This document shows positions 13,468 to 26,050 of a stretch of 64,000 nucleotides of DNA, in pieces. Under the pieces are notes generated by a model, which ran no database searches, was not told the DNA's origin, and was given only the letters and a program-made list of their open reading frames with translations. Origin of the DNA: Lunularia cruciata (lineage: Eukaryota > Streptophyta > Marchantiopsida > Lunulariales > Lunulariaceae); contig OX419756.1 in the NCBI GenBank assembly GCA_948567375.1, forward strand, positions 39,596,552-39,660,551. Direction: 5' to 3'. Both the position numbers and the translations under genes were made by a program. Every line of letters starts with the position of its first letter. The first letter of the stretch is position 1.

Positions 13468-15266
13468 GAAACAAGAATTAAATAATCATGCTTAAACATA
13501 TATTTGAGACCACTTCTATGTTTCTTAATCAGATGTTCCATGTGGCAAATTTCTTATAGAAGTATGCATGTACTCTTAGAGTATTTCCATAAACATCCAT
13601 CAAAATAACTCAAACAATGAAAGAAGCTGAGCAATTATATTTTATATGAAGTTGAGGTTTGAGAGTGAAATCTATTTTCCATCTACTAAAAATCGCACCA
13701 TTATATAGCCATAATTGGTACTTGAAAGTATTCCAATTCCAAGTATTAGTAGTTTGCACATTAAGCTTCTTCTTTGATTATGGTTCAAACATTTTTTAAA
13801 TCTCTTTATGTTTTTCAAATCAAATTCATCATCTTGCACTAAGTTACTTGTTAAAGTATGCATATGATTTTAAGCATATTTCAATACAAACTCTATCCAA
13901 ATAAATCACACATTTAAAGTGAAGAACTTTTTTTTCATAACTAAGAACCACTCTATTGTATAATCAAAGCCAATAAGTGGAACCTAAAATTATTACTTGG
14001 GACATCCAAAGTAATGCTAATATAGCCATCAAATTTGCAATACTTACCCTTTTACAAGCAAAGTGAGGTGTATATTCTTCTTAAAAAGAAGAAGGCTTTC
14101 TACATATGTTAGTTATAGTTTATGTTGAATTTTCTTGTCCTTTCATAATTGGAGACAATGAAATAATTTCTCAAGAAATATATTTGAGTTGTTTGTCCTT
14201 GATTCAAACTTGAGGTTAATTGGACACCTAGAATCTAGAGATGTTTTAATCAATATAATTACATAAAAACCATTGACAAAAAATAAGAGTTAGGTGATAG
14301 AAATATAAAGACTTCAATATAAAAATATTATTAAAAAAAGAAAACGGCTAGACTACAATACATTAGTTCAATATTCTTAGTTGAAGAGAAAAGTAATAAT
14401 ATTTAGTATCCTAAACTACAAAAGACTTAGGTATAAAAGTGGATTAATTGCAAATTAAACTCTTGATCACATTCACTAAAGATTAAACTGGATAGAGGGT
14501 TGTAATATCTACTTAACAAGTAAAGTGAAAATACTTCTATAGTAACTTATTGTAAGAGGATTCAAGAAAAATTGTATACTCCACTCTTATATGTACCAAC
14601 ACTATCTTAGCTATGAATAACTTTAGTTAATTTTTTAGAATTTTTGTAACATCTATAGATGCATATATGCTCTAATGGGTATTTAAGTTGGTATTTTGAA
14701 TAGTTTAAAGATAGTATTTCTATAGAGTTTAACTAAATTCTAAGTAGCTATAATTAGTTAGAGTAAGTTATAAAAAAAGATGGAGGTCATCAAAATTAAA
14801 AAAGAGCTTCAAAGAGTAAGCATTACTAATTTGGATTTTAGTGTTTTGACTTTATGTTATTTCTAGATATTTATTTTAAGAGAAGAGAATAGAAATCTTG
14901 GATCCACAAGCATTTATTATGAGCACTTCCCTATAGTTCTTCTCATGTAGACTTTCATATAGTCAAAAGATAGCACATGTGAAAGAACCTTTAATTAATT
15001 ATGGGGTCAAGATAATACTATATACCTATGGAGATCATTCACATGAGCTTATATTCTCATATAAATTTTATTTTAAATGACTTTTGAATAATAGCTTTAG
15101 TTACTTGAATAATAAATCACTTTTTCCTAGGTTGTTTACAAGTACAAAATGAAGGGGCAAGGAGATACTAATCATTATTTCATTTGAAATTATCTCTTTC
15201 TCATCAAGTTCCCTAATGAGCAATGGCATTGCTTATTAGGGAACTAGATGTTATACAGAGACATAA

Positions 15267-15398
15267 TTGGACTTTTAATCTTTGCTTTGAGGAGAGTCAT
15301 GGAGTATGGTTCTTTACCTTCTAAAGAGATATTTGGGCTTTTAAGCTTTGCTTCGAGGGGAGTGATGGACTATGGTCCTTTAATTTGTATAATGAATT
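15267..15398. repeat. Imperfect 66-bp tandem duplication
   Basis: Copies begin TTGGACTTTTAATCTTTGCTT at 15267 and TTGGGCTTTTAAGCTTTGCTT at 15333. Both continue through GAG(A/G)(G)GAGT and GGA(G/C)TATGGT(T/C)CTTTA. The period is a multiple of three and the unit is open on the plus strand (15248-15463), but there is no other sign of coding. Confidence 0.75.
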
Positions 15399-16163
15399 TA
15401 TGTGGACCAAAATGCAATAAATTTGTAAGAATTTGTTGTTATCATGGGAGATATATATCATAGACATGATTAAAATATGAAAGAAGGTGCAACAAATTGT
15501 AATTATTTATTGTTTCATTTTTAACCTCTTCAGAAGAACCACATTTGAAAGAAGGTAGTGTCACTCCTTTTAGTGTAATGCAAAATACCAAACAAAAATC
15601 ACTCACTATAGATCTATTCCAAATTATTCAAGAAGGTGATGGTTCATTTGTTATAACAATCACTTTGCTTTGCAATTGCTCTTTTGTTAAAGGCACACCT
15701 AGGCCAATAGTTGTGAGTGCTTGATCTTTGTTAATGTGTTTATCTTGTTAGTATCACATTTTTCATGAATGTGCCAAATTTTTGTTAATTCTATGAGCAT
15801 TATGTACACAAAAAATGATAGATTCTACTTCTTTGGGAGTTTCACCATGAAGGTCCTATCACTATGATGACTACAACTATAATGGATATGTGCTACCCAA
15901 AGTGCATATTCTTGAAGGAGTCATGGATGGATTATGTTACATAAATTTTTGTTATTGTGGCACTTCAAGATGCTCTTGGTCCTCATTAGCCACTCTTTGC
16001 ATTGCCTTAACCTTCAAAACCTTGGATATAAAACAAACCATACAAGTGAAAGTGATTCTACTCACTAGAGCACCCACATTCTACTCCAAGTTCCTCACCA
16101 CTACTCATCCAAAAAAATAGCGCATCATGCATAATGTAGACAATATACACAAAAGATCATAGA

Positions 16164-16612
16164 TGTAAAAGACCAAGGAGAGAAACATGAGAATAAACAA
16201 ATGGAAGGTCAGTCACATTGAAACCGTCAATTGCGGTGAACTCCAAATGCCTAGCATGAGCTTTGGTATTTATAGTGAAGTAACATAAGGTATTTGAGAA
16301 GCTTCCAATGAAGCTTCTCCCTCAAAGCCAACTTCTAGGAGTGCAAGCTAAGCTACTCATGAAGCTACAAACGAAACTTCCTACTAGAAGCCACCTACTT
16401 GGCATGCAAGCTAGGCCAACTATTAACTTGATATGGAAGTTATTTGATACTAGGAACCTAAAAGCTAAGAAGCCTCCAAAGTGCTTTTAGAACATTTCAC
16501 CAAGGAACTTCTTAGTTGTTTCTAGAACATTCTTTGATTACTAACTACATTTGGCTTATTTGACTAACTTATTAGTCTTTACTAACTTGTGTATTAACTC
16601 CATATTATTACA
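16164..16612 (-). repeat. Solo LTR of the chromovirus family (as in A and C)
   Basis: The segment begins TGTAAAAGACCAAGGAGAG and ends CTCCATATTATTACA, the same termini as the LTRs of elements A and C. It also shares the TGCCTAGCATGAGC and GGTATTTATA blocks. No primer-binding site, polypurine tract or pol sequence adjoins it, so it is a solo LTR left by LTR-LTR recombination. Flanks ATAGA (16159-16163) and ATATA (16613-16617) are a 4/5 match for a 5-bp target duplication. The orientation follows the TATA box, read on the minus strand. Confidence 0.85.
16520..16532. promoter_or_regulatory. Heat shock element in the solo LTR
   Basis: The sequence TTCtaGAAcaTTC is a perfect three-unit heat shock factor site (alternating TTC and GAA with 2-bp spacing). 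It lies about 245 bp upstream of the LTR TATA box (16267-16274, read on the minus strand). The same site is TTCtaGAAtaTTC in elements A and C. Confidence 0.6.
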
Positions 16613-17199
16613 ATATAGGTCATTGAGTACAAACTTTGTCGGCCAAGAATCGCTAATTGAATAAATGACAAAATGAACTTAGTCTAACTACTCATACTAA
16701 TCTTTATACTACTCCTACTCTCTCATAGAAGAAATCCAATAACTATGACTTACTAGAAATTCACTTATTATTACATATACACCACTCATTGTTATTCCTA
16801 TTTGACTATCTTCTTATCATAATCTAACTAATCAAGGATTTCATAGGTTGCAATGCTAAATAAACTCCTCAAATTTATCTTATACTTCCTAATTTTTCCT
16901 TTACTACTAATCACAAAGATCTTCAACTGCAAAATAGATTGCTCGTAAAAAGTGTTGTGAGTTTGTAATATACAATCAAGAATATCTTTGGCTTGAAATA
17001 ATTTTATCTTTGTTTTACTAGAAGGACAATCATTCCACACTTAGACAATTACAATTTTTAATCTCAAAAATCTATACACTATCATGAAAAAAACCTTTGC
17101 CTTTTGCCATCCATAGGAGCAATTCAACTTTTCCTTTGCAATCCACAAAATCAAGAGCATTTTCATTAGTGTATATTGAACTTTTTGCTTGTGTGCTCC

Positions 17200-19770
17200 T
17201 TAAGCAAAGTGACTAAGTGAGTTAGTTATACAACTTTGAATTCAATGTGGAAATTTGATTTTTCAAGTCATGTAATTTGACTTGATCAGAGAAGATCTTT
17301 GCTGGTTCCTCCATATGCTTGATTCATTGTAGCTTCCATTATTGTGATCACTCAAGCACATTCCTCCTCTAGGCTCACACACATAGCTTGAATCTCTCTT
17401 TCCAACTCCTACCTTACTTGTATCAAGATGAGTTTTGTGGTCCTCTTGTTTGTCAAGTCAACTGATCAATACATTGATGTAGATGTTGGCAAGCTCCTTG
17501 TAATTACCATGTGTGATCTCATGGACAATGATCTTGACCCATGCTTTCTCCTACTTGGCTTTCAAAGCAATCACTTCCTATCTTGGGCACAAAGCTATTC
17601 ATCAAAATGTTCCCTTTGCTACTCTATTATAAGATTGAAGTCTCATACTTCTACTTATATTATCCAAAAATCTCCATCATACTTCTACCATCTTGTTTGT
17701 TTGACTTGTCCATCATCCATTCCAATTCACAATAGGTATCTTCAATATGGAGCTGCTCCTTATTTTCTTGAGCTCCTTTTGAGCTCTTGCCTTCTCTAAA
17801 CTAGTTGCTTGAGCAACCCAATGAAGGTGAGCAACTAACTTTATGTGATTGCAGATTGTTTTGTCCAATTCTTAATACTAAGGAAGAAATTTTCCAATTT
17901 GTGAAGGATTGGACCTACTATATGGATCACTTACCATAAAAAGGTCTTTTGCTATGATTTTGCAGGCTTATATTGTCTTCTTCTTGAGGTTGGCCTTCTC
18001 CTTCTTTATTTGTTCCTCAATATGAAGCAATATGCATACCTCCATATTTACTTTCTTGTGAGTAGTGGTCACATCTTTGGCCATGTACGCATCTCCCTTT
18101 TATTCATACATATGCACTTGTAGGGATTCCTCCTCCATGACCTTCAATATTTTTTCCTCCCTCTTCTTCAAAGCCTCCTTCATGACCACTTTGAACAAGA
18201 GTCACTCCTTTGCCTATTGTCTTTATTTTTCTAGTGCATTCTCTCCTCCTTTGGCATAGACCTTATTACCATCCTTTGTTCCCACTGGTCCAGCCTCATC
18301 ATCATGTTTTATTTGGATGTTTGTTGGGAATTATGCTTCTTCATCTATCCAAGGATGTGTTGCAATAAGGACTTTGTCTTGCTTTTGAAAGGTCTCCTTG
18401 CACTTCTTTGGCCTCCTACTTCTTCTTTTGATGATTCTTCTTGTGCTAGTGCAGATTGTGCACCATTGTGATTAGGGCCCACTCCTACTTCAAAGTTTGA
18501 GGAGAGTTTTATGTGGCTGAAGGACTCCTCGCTTCTTGTTCTTTCTTTTGGGTAATCATGTACTCCTTTAATTGCCTCTCTTTTTTAGGATGTTTTTGGT
18601 GTCTTGGCAACATCTTCTTCTTTGTTGCAGCCTCATGATCTTCCTCCATCACAACATCTTCATTTACTATGCCATGATTGTCTTTGACATTATCTTCTTC
18701 TCAAGAGTCATCAACCACTTGTAACTTCCTCTTCTTCAATAATTTCACCTTTGGCCAGTAATTCTATAAGTACTCTAGAGTGTTTTTTACCTCCTCCACA
18801 TGCACATATGTGTTTTTCAACTTGGCATATTTTGCCAAATTTGACAACTCTATATTATATCCATGGCCATGTTTTGTGCATAAAAAATATCTCTATGATA
18901 AGAATAGGATGGGAACTTCTTATTTTTCTTCTTTTGTTTGGAGCTTCATCCTGATGTAGAAATATATTAACAAAAGACAACATGCGAGTGACTATGCCTT
19001 CCTCATTCATGTCTCTACATATGTCATAGACCCACTTTTGAACATCTTTGCCTTTGTGAAGGTATTGGAAGAAGATTGATTGGCTTGTGTTTGAGTAGGT
19101 GGTGCATTTACACTTGAACAAATTCAAGAATGCTTCCATAATTGCTTTTTGTATGGGATCCTTGTATCTCTCAATTTCCATTTGTTGGTTGATTTATTCT
19201 ACTTCAATGGCACATTGGTGACATTCAACCATAGGCTCAAGCATCTTTTGCCAATGCATTTCAATCCATGCAAACACATTCTTCTTAAAAACTCTATCTT
19301 GGGATCCCAATTATCTCTAATTTTTAGAATCATTGCTAAGTCATTCAAATTCTTATTCCACAATAAGAAATCAAGTTCCTTGTTGAAAATGATATCCTCT
19401 TTATAATGGAGTACTCGCACACTAACCACAAGTGATTTCAAGATCACCTCCAACATTTCTCTAAATCTTCTTGGATGGAAAGTCATTGTGCTTGCTCATA
19501 ATTCCCATGGTGAAAAACAACAATCTACCCAAACACCCACTCACCCATCTCTTAACTCTAAACACTCATTGCTTGTCAACATTTTTGTTAAAGACTCTAC
19601 ATGAATTCACAACTTTTTTATGTCTAAAAGAAGTTTTCTTGCAAGCCAAAGACTCATATTTATAGCTCAAGGCCAACCATTTTGGAATTTGGCCAATGTC
19701 CTTAGTGAACTGTTGATATTTGCTCATGCAAGCATTTTGGTCAATTTGAAGAGTCATCAATTTATATTCT
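17200..19770 (-). pseudogene. Decayed ORF for a charged, coiled-coil-like protein, not recognised
   Basis: On the minus strand several sizeable open segments follow one another: 19760-19566, 19486-19199 and 19181-18855 (108 codons; contains DICRDMNEEGIVTRML). A Lys/Glu/Gln-rich part around 18700-18400 follows (contains KKEQEARSPSATKL and ALAQEESSKEEVGGQR). The remainder is heptad-like and broken by many stops. The stretch as a whole looks like one long single-exon protein with an N-terminal globular part and a highly charged C-terminal half. It resembles no reverse transcriptase, integrase, transposase or capsid I know. It lies directly upstream of copia element D but outside its target duplication. 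It could be an accessory ORF of another element or a decayed host gene. Confidence 0.4.
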
Positions 19771-20156
19771 TTGTCTAAGTTGTGGTGTGTTCAAGTCATT
19801 TGAATTCTCCAAGATTGACTTACTATCAAGCTGATAATGTTTGAAGGAAATGGCATTGGGGATGGAATTTTTTGTTTACAAACTTTGACCTAAGAGTTTT
19901 CAATGTTTGGAACTCATGATCATGATGCTCATAATTACAAAGATTATGATCACAAGGATCTTAGTCCTCTTGATCCTTAGACATGAAAGATCCATGGTGT
20001 TTTTTCCTATATCATATTCTTATCCTCCTTTTTAGTTATCTTTTAGGCCAATGATAAGTAGCATAATCTTATGTTATTGCCTTAATAGTTTTCCCAACCT
20101 TTCACTAGTCTATAGAAGTTGAAATAAAAAGAGAAGAACATACTAACAATGCAAAG

Positions 20157-23047
20157 TGTTAGGCATGGAGTCTTATTAATTATAGAAATTCTCTATGGGA
20201 AAAATATCTTATGGAAACATTAAAGAGTCAATACAAGATAGATCTTCTACAAGAGTGGAGAAATGTAAGTACAAGACAAATATTCAACTTACAGAATTCC
20301 ATTTAAATGAGTGAAAATACATGTGAAAATGAAATTTTCTTTTCTTGTTGGAATTTCCTTCTCACATGCTTTCCATAGATACTAAGATCATAAAAAATGA
20401 AGCTCTATAAAAGAAGTTACATCTACTTGAAGACAATTGTATCTTATGGGATTACGGGAGCTAGAGGAATAGTTGTAGGATTGCATGGGAGATGGCCTCT
20501 TACATCATTCTAATGTGAGGTTATAGGATTCCACTTTGGGAATCTACTATGGGATTCCATTGCAGGGAATCTACTACACAATTCTATTAAGAAATGGCTC
20601 CTTCAGCAATGTACCCTATGGGAAGTTGCAAGAATAGATCTCACTTATGAAACTTGATGAGGTGATATGTAACATCAATTGGTACTAGGGTTAGATAAAG
20701 GATCAGTTTTCACCACACATTCCAGATCTAGATAAAGGCAAGTTCAAGTGTATATATCTATATGTTGTATCGGTGGTAGTGTTGGTAGTAGTGTTTCTCA
20801 TAAGTACTAGTACTTGCTGGTTTATTTATTGATACATGGTCCAACATTGCACATTGCTCTTCTCCTTTGAAGTAATTGAGACACCTCAAAGCACCCAAGG
20901 CACTAATCTAAAAATATCCTTGTCTTCTCCCCTTCTTATTCTCCTTTCCACTCTTTGGATTATTACTTCTTTTTCTTCTTGTGATTGTTGCTTGTGTTGC
21001 TTTACTTTGTAAACTTTTGCCTCCATTTTTGTGGCAAATGACCTACTTTTTCTTGTATCTTTAGACTCTCTCTGTATTGTCTTCTTTGAGTGTCAAACAA
21101 TTTTCTCCTTCTCGTGCCTTCTTATTGAGCTCCTTGTTGTCTTCTTTGGTGATTTCACTTGATTAATTTACTTTCTTAATTTGTTTGCATCATCTAGTAG
21201 TTCTGCTAGTTTTTACGTACTTCCTATACAATTTTTTTTCCTTTCAGGTTTTAACTAGGTATGTCTCAAATCCTTTACCTTCTCATGCTCATGATTTCAT
21301 TATCCTCCTTTGGATGCTAGTTTATTTGCATTATATAGTTGTTCTACTTATTAATGTTGCTATCCTTTTTGTGGATTTTAAGCTTCATATGTTATAGCTT
21401 TTCCCTTACCCTTAATGCTTCTATTGGAAGTAGCATACTTTGCCTTGGCACTCATGATTTTTTGAGGAAAATATTGGTACAAGGGGTACTTAAATACTCA
21501 TTTACTTTAGCACTATGTGAGGCATTGATGAACTTGCAAGTGTTTAGTGGAGGTTTACTCTGGATGCCTTCTACTTCACTTAGTTTTTTTAATGTCTCAA
21601 GACTCAAGCATCCATAACACTTGTTGTGAACTACTCTATCCAATAGTAATACCAAGAGCTAGCCATATGATCTAGATGTGAAATTTGGTTTGGTAACATC
21701 TGGAATGATTTTATACATGATGGTCAAAATATATCATATAGAAGTATCACCAAAAGGGTACTTCTTCTAATAGGGCAGAAAACCAAAATAAATTTGAAAA
21801 CCTTAGAACCAATAGCTAGACATATGATTTGAAGGTGAGAATTGGGTTGGTAACATCTGGAAGGATGTTACACAGGGCAGATTGAATAGATCAGAAATAG
21901 GTATCACCAAAAGGGGACTTCTACTAATAGAGTTGGAACCAAAATATGCCTGAAATCTTTGAAGGCAATTTTGGAGGCCTAAACGGATGAATTAGGCCTA
22001 AAAAATGTGCACATTCCCCCAATGCAATTTTTTTTTGGCCTTCCCTCCCCCCTGCTTTGTCTCATCAAGAGCTTTCCAATGGTACCTCATCCATGTGATT
22101 CTGAGATTCCTACAGGAAGATTCCCTAAAAGATTCCCTCCGATCAAAGCTTGTTTGACCAACCAAATAGGACCAGGACAGACATGTCACCCATCCAAGTA
22201 AGTAGTAAAAGGGTGGAGCTTGCTTACATGTCACCTATCTATGTACCTAATCCTATGGTGGAGCTTCATTGGAGGAGATCCGCTTTGTCTATATAATAAA
22301 GAGAAGGTGCTCCTTTGGGGCATCAGAGTTTGAGTGTGAAAGTGTGTGTGTGTTTCTCATGGTGTGTTTCTCTTCAGGTCTACTATCCTCAGAGTATTAC
22401 ACCAACCCTTTGATACTTTACTCCGTCTTTGACCATCCAATACCATCCATTCTCTTCCCTTTCATTCCAACTCACATTTGTTGTTTTGCTTCATGGTTCC
22501 TATAAATGTTTCATATACAATTTGCCAATTCCAGTTCCCTTGATTGGTTTAGTTTAAAATTTTGGGTCTTCAATTAAAGCTTGCCTTTTTCACTACATGC
22601 TTTACTTAGCACTGATGTATATATGTTTTTTTATTGTTGATCAAGATATAGTGATATTTTGACTATGCTTAATCTTGCATTGAATATGTTGGATTCTTTA
22701 CCTTATTTAAAGTTCATTGCTCATCTCAATTTGCACATATCATGTTAAAATTTCATATGCATACCATTTGCACATAGTGAGTTATGAATCTCCTATTCTT
22801 TAAACAACTATTGCCTCTCATGTCTGAATATAGTTGTAGTGTCAGTGGTTAATGGTAACTTTGACAATGCTTGAGTGAATGAAATCATGTCTAATTGTGG
22901 ACATATGAAGATGTTGGCCAAACCACATGAAACTTCTGTAATTTTTATGCATATTTCTCTTTGCTAGATTGATGAATAATTTTTGCTCCATAGAATAACT
23001 ACCTTCAGATTCTATTATTCTCTCAATCCAATTTGATTTCTTCCAAG
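20157..23047 (+). repeat. 5' LTR of D, split by an insertion
   Basis: The first part (about 20157-20780) and last part (about 22838-23047) align with the two halves of the 3' LTR (33291-33623 and 48815-49289). Shared blocks are GGGATT(C/A)..GATTCCA repeats, GGTACTA..AGGGTTAGATA, and AACCACATGAAA(C/T)TT..GTAATTTTT. About 2 kb of foreign DNA sits between them, flanked by similar TTGTA..TC(G/A)GTGG sequences. It contains a solo LTR (21645-22401); its left edge vaguely resembles the LTR of element B. Confidence 0.7.
21645..22401 (+). repeat. Solo LTR of a third LTR family, copy 1
   Basis: This 757-bp unit is similar, in opposite orientation, to the solo LTR at 24840-25421. Shared blocks include AGCTAG(C/A)CATAT, TTGG(T/C)TTGGTAA(C/T)ATCTGGAA, ACCAAAAG(G/A)GTACTTC, and a TATATAA box followed by AAGGTGCTCCTTTGG. 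Its end TATTACA is canonical; its start AGTAAT appears mutated from TG. The flanks CCAAT (21640-21644) and CCAAC (22402-22406) are a 4/5 target duplication. It has no internal coding sequence. Confidence 0.7.
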
Positions 23048-23050
23048 AAG

Positions 23051-23062
23051 TGGTATTAGAGC
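23051..23062 (+). other. Primer-binding site of D
   Basis: TGGTATTAGAGC differs by one base from TGGTATCAGAGC, the 12-nt complement of the 3' end of plant initiator methionine tRNA used by many plant LTR elements. It sits just inside the 5' LTR, which fixes the direction of D as plus. Confidence 0.85.
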
Positions 23063-23092
23063 GTTGGTTTTGGAAAGAGTATAGAATGATGG

Positions 23093-23860
23093 AAAAAATG
23101 GAAAATATTGATAAGCTCAATGGAACGGATTTTAGATTTAGAAGATGCATATTAAAGACTATATATGTATCATAAGAAGTTTCATCTACCTCTTTAGGCA
23201 AAACCAAAAAGATGGAAGAAGTTGAGAGTTTCTAGATCAACAAGCCTTAGGTATGGTTAGATTGATATTAGCAAGAAATGTTGCATACAACATTTTACAC
23301 AAGAAGACCACTCACTGGTTGAGTAAGGCATTATCAAACATGTTTGAGAAACCTTTAGGCTCAAAAAATTCATACTTGATTTGCTTGTTAGTCAACGCAA
23401 GGATCAAAGAAGGTGTATTAATTCAAGACCACATGAATGATTTCAATTCAATTATTTTAAGATTAGAATCAACAAAGATAAAGTTTGATGATGAAGTTCA
23501 AGCATTGTTGCAATTATCATCATTACTTTATAGTTGGGGAGCAATAGTCACAAAAACAAGTAGTTCTTACAAATCATGTGATCTCAAGTTTAAGTATGTG
23601 AGACTTGATTCTTTGAGACTAATCAAGACATCTATAGATGTAACACTTCAAAATTTTTCGAATGTGGTGCTATTTATTGAAAGTAGAGGCAAAAAGCCTC
23701 AACAAGGTCAAATTCAAGGAAGAGAAGTGAGTCTACAGGCCACCAGAAAGGTAACAAAAAATTTGTGTGTTGGAATTGCAATAAGCTTGGTCACTTCAAG
23801 AATTAGTGTGAAAGTCCAAAGAAGGAGGAGAAATCAATCAACATAGCAACAAAACAAGAG
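23093..23860 (+). pseudogene. Gag of copia element D
   Basis: The reading starts at MEKMENIDKLNGTDF (23094 onward), the typical copia Gag opening in which a conserved L-N-G-x-N/D-F block precedes the UBN2-type domain. Frames change near 23170. The longest open piece (23253-23846, 197 codons) contains KEGVLIQDHMNDFNSI and FDDEVQALLQLSSL, which match the conserved copia Gag helices. A CCHC zinc knuckle, CWNCNKLGHFKN*C, is read in another frame at about 23768-23810; the star is a TAG where the family often has a Gln or similar codon. It is non-functional. Confidence 0.75.
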
Positions 23861-24839
23861 GGTGCAATTGTTTACTATATAGAGTGTCTTGTAGATCTTG
23901 GTTTATTGATTCTAGTGCATCATTTGACTCTAATCCATGTAAAGAGTTGATGCAACAATTTTGTTGTAGGAAACCTTGGAAAGGTTCACCTTGTTTACAA
24001 TAAGCCCCTTTTTATAAGATTGAAAGGCAATATGAAGTTAAAGGCCTCTCAAATGTTAGTATGAACTTTGATAGATGTCTAATATGTCTTTCAACTGAAG
24101 AAAAATTTGATTTCCATAGGTCAGCTAGATGAAGAAGGATATCAAATATCCTTAGAAAGTGTGCAATGGAAGGTTACTTGGGGAAATCTGATTTTGGCAC
24201 AAGGAAAGAAAGTTAGAACTCTATATCTTATGGGAAAATTAGGCCATTTGATGGAAATTCTAATGCAATTTTTCCTTGGATACAATGGCACCAAAAGACT
24301 TGGTAACACGAGTGAGAAGGGTATGAAGCAATTAGTTGCTAATGGCAAGATCCCAAAGTTGAAGGATATTCAACTTGGCTTTTATGAACCATGTATTTTG
24401 GGAAAGCAAAAGTAAGTTACCTTCACAAAGGCTATGAGAGCACCAATAGAGTGAAAACTAGGGTTGATAGATATGTATGGCAGATGTGCATATAGATGTG
24501 TATGGCCAGACTTCAATTGAGTTGCTTGGAGGATCTCATCACTTCATCACCTTTATAGATGATGCTACTAAGAAGGTATGGGCTTATTTTTTGAAAAATA
24601 TAACAGATGTGTTCAATTTTCAAGCAATTGAAATCTGAGGTTTAAAACCAATCAGGTTTGAATATCAAGTGCTTGAAATTTGATAATGGTGGAGAGTATA
24701 ATAGTTCAAAGAGTACTGTGCATAAAATGGGATCAAAATGATCAAAATTTTCCTTGAGACACCACAACAAAATGGTGTTTTTGAACACTTGAATAGAACT
24801 CTCAATGAGGGAGCTAGATGCATGAGACTACAATCAAGG

Positions 24840-25421
24840 TGTAATTTCTCAAGGACAAGAGAAACCCCAAGAGAAACCCAAGGCTTAAGTCCTCAATACT
24901 CCAATGCTCCAAAGGAGCACCTTGTCTCTTTTATATAACAAAGAAGATCCTATCAAAAGGAGCACCACCCTTGGATCAGATATATGGATTGGTGATATGT
25001 CAGTTAGATCCACTCTTAGATTAGTTGCATGGATGGGTGACACGTCAATCCTTGTCCTATCTGGTTGGTCAAACAAGTTTGATTAGAGGGTATCTTTAGG
25101 AGATCTTCATATACAAAGCTCAAAATAGCATGGGTAAGGTATAGATAGAAAGCTCTTGATGAGATAAAAATGGGAGAGAAGGTAATGCCCTTTAACCTAA
25201 AGGAGTGGGAATCTTTGAATTCTAGGTCTAATTTTTTTTGTTTAGGCCTTTAAATTTGACTTTGAAGTTTTTAGGGTGTTTAGAGACTTTGCCCTTTTGG
25301 TGGAAGTACTCTTTTGGTGAAACCTCTATCTAGTATAATTAGATTATCATATATAATATCTTTCCAGATATTACCAAGCCAATTTCCACCTTTAGATAAT
25401 ATGTCTAGCTAATGTTTTACA
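24840..25421 (-). repeat. Solo LTR of the third family, copy 2, inserted in D integrase
   Basis: The unit runs from TGTAATTTCTC to AATGTTTTACA, giving canonical TG..CA termini, and is flanked on both sides by the exact 5-bp duplication CAAGG (24835-24839 and 25422-25426). Taking it out restores the continuous copia integrase reading across the site. It is 582 bp, carries a TATATAA box on the minus strand (about 24930-24940), and has no primer site, polypurine tract or coding sequence. Confidence 0.9.
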
Positions 25422-25896
25422 CAAGGTTACCAAAAATCTTTTGGGCATATGTAGTCAACACAATTGCATACCTCATAAGTCAAGGATTCTAAGTCCCTTT
25501 GGGATTCAAGATCTTTTAGGAGAAATCATCAAGAAAGAAGGTAAATTTCTCCTAGTTGACAACCTTTGGTTTTGTCCCATATGAAAAAATTCAAGATAGT
25601 AAATGGACAAGCTTTATTCAAAATCAAAGGAGTGTTTTTTCATAGGATACAAATAAGATGACATGAGTTATGATCTATGGAATAAAGGTGATGGAAAAGT
25701 GCTTAGCAGTAGAGATGTCATTTCCATGAGAATGCTATGTACAACGATAAGCCTTAAATCAGGTTTTGAGTTTATAATAGAACAAGCAAAACATCAAGAA
25801 GTAGTAGTGTTGGAAGACATTTAAAAAAACAATTTTGTAGGAAATGCTAGTTTGGTAGAGAATAGAGAGATCATACCAGATCCAATCACACCTACA

Positions 25897-26050
25897 ACTA
25901 ATTTGTAGAGATCTACTAGATTGAAAAAACAATTGAAGAGTTATTCCTTAACTAATTTGTAGAGATCTACTAGATTGCAAAAACCATTGAAGAGTTATTC
26001 CTTAACTAATTTGTAGAGATCTACTAGATTGAAAAAACCACTGAAGAGTG
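25897..26050 (+). repeat. 54-bp tandem triplication inside D pol
   Basis: Units start ACTAATTTGTAGAGATCTAC at 25897, 25951 and 26005. They are nearly identical and 18 codons long, so frame is kept. They fall in the linker between integrase and reverse transcriptase, where copia proteins have an RxSTRxxKPxxxY segment; each unit encodes RSTRLKK or RSTRLQK and ends KSYSLTN. Confidence 0.9.

Larger units (their letters stand above)
7300..16160. other. AT-rich gene-free region, old repeat DNA
   Basis: This stretch has no coding region I can support. It is strongly AT-rich, with many short runs of A or T. The few open frames are short, lack recognisable motifs, and are scattered on both strands. 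Some fragments on the minus strand (near 7400-7560, 9150-9300 and 10728-10967) have a vague Ty1/copia flavour but too little to call. Named sub-features are listed separately: a TA microsatellite, two small tandem duplications and one decayed coding tract. Confidence 0.6.
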
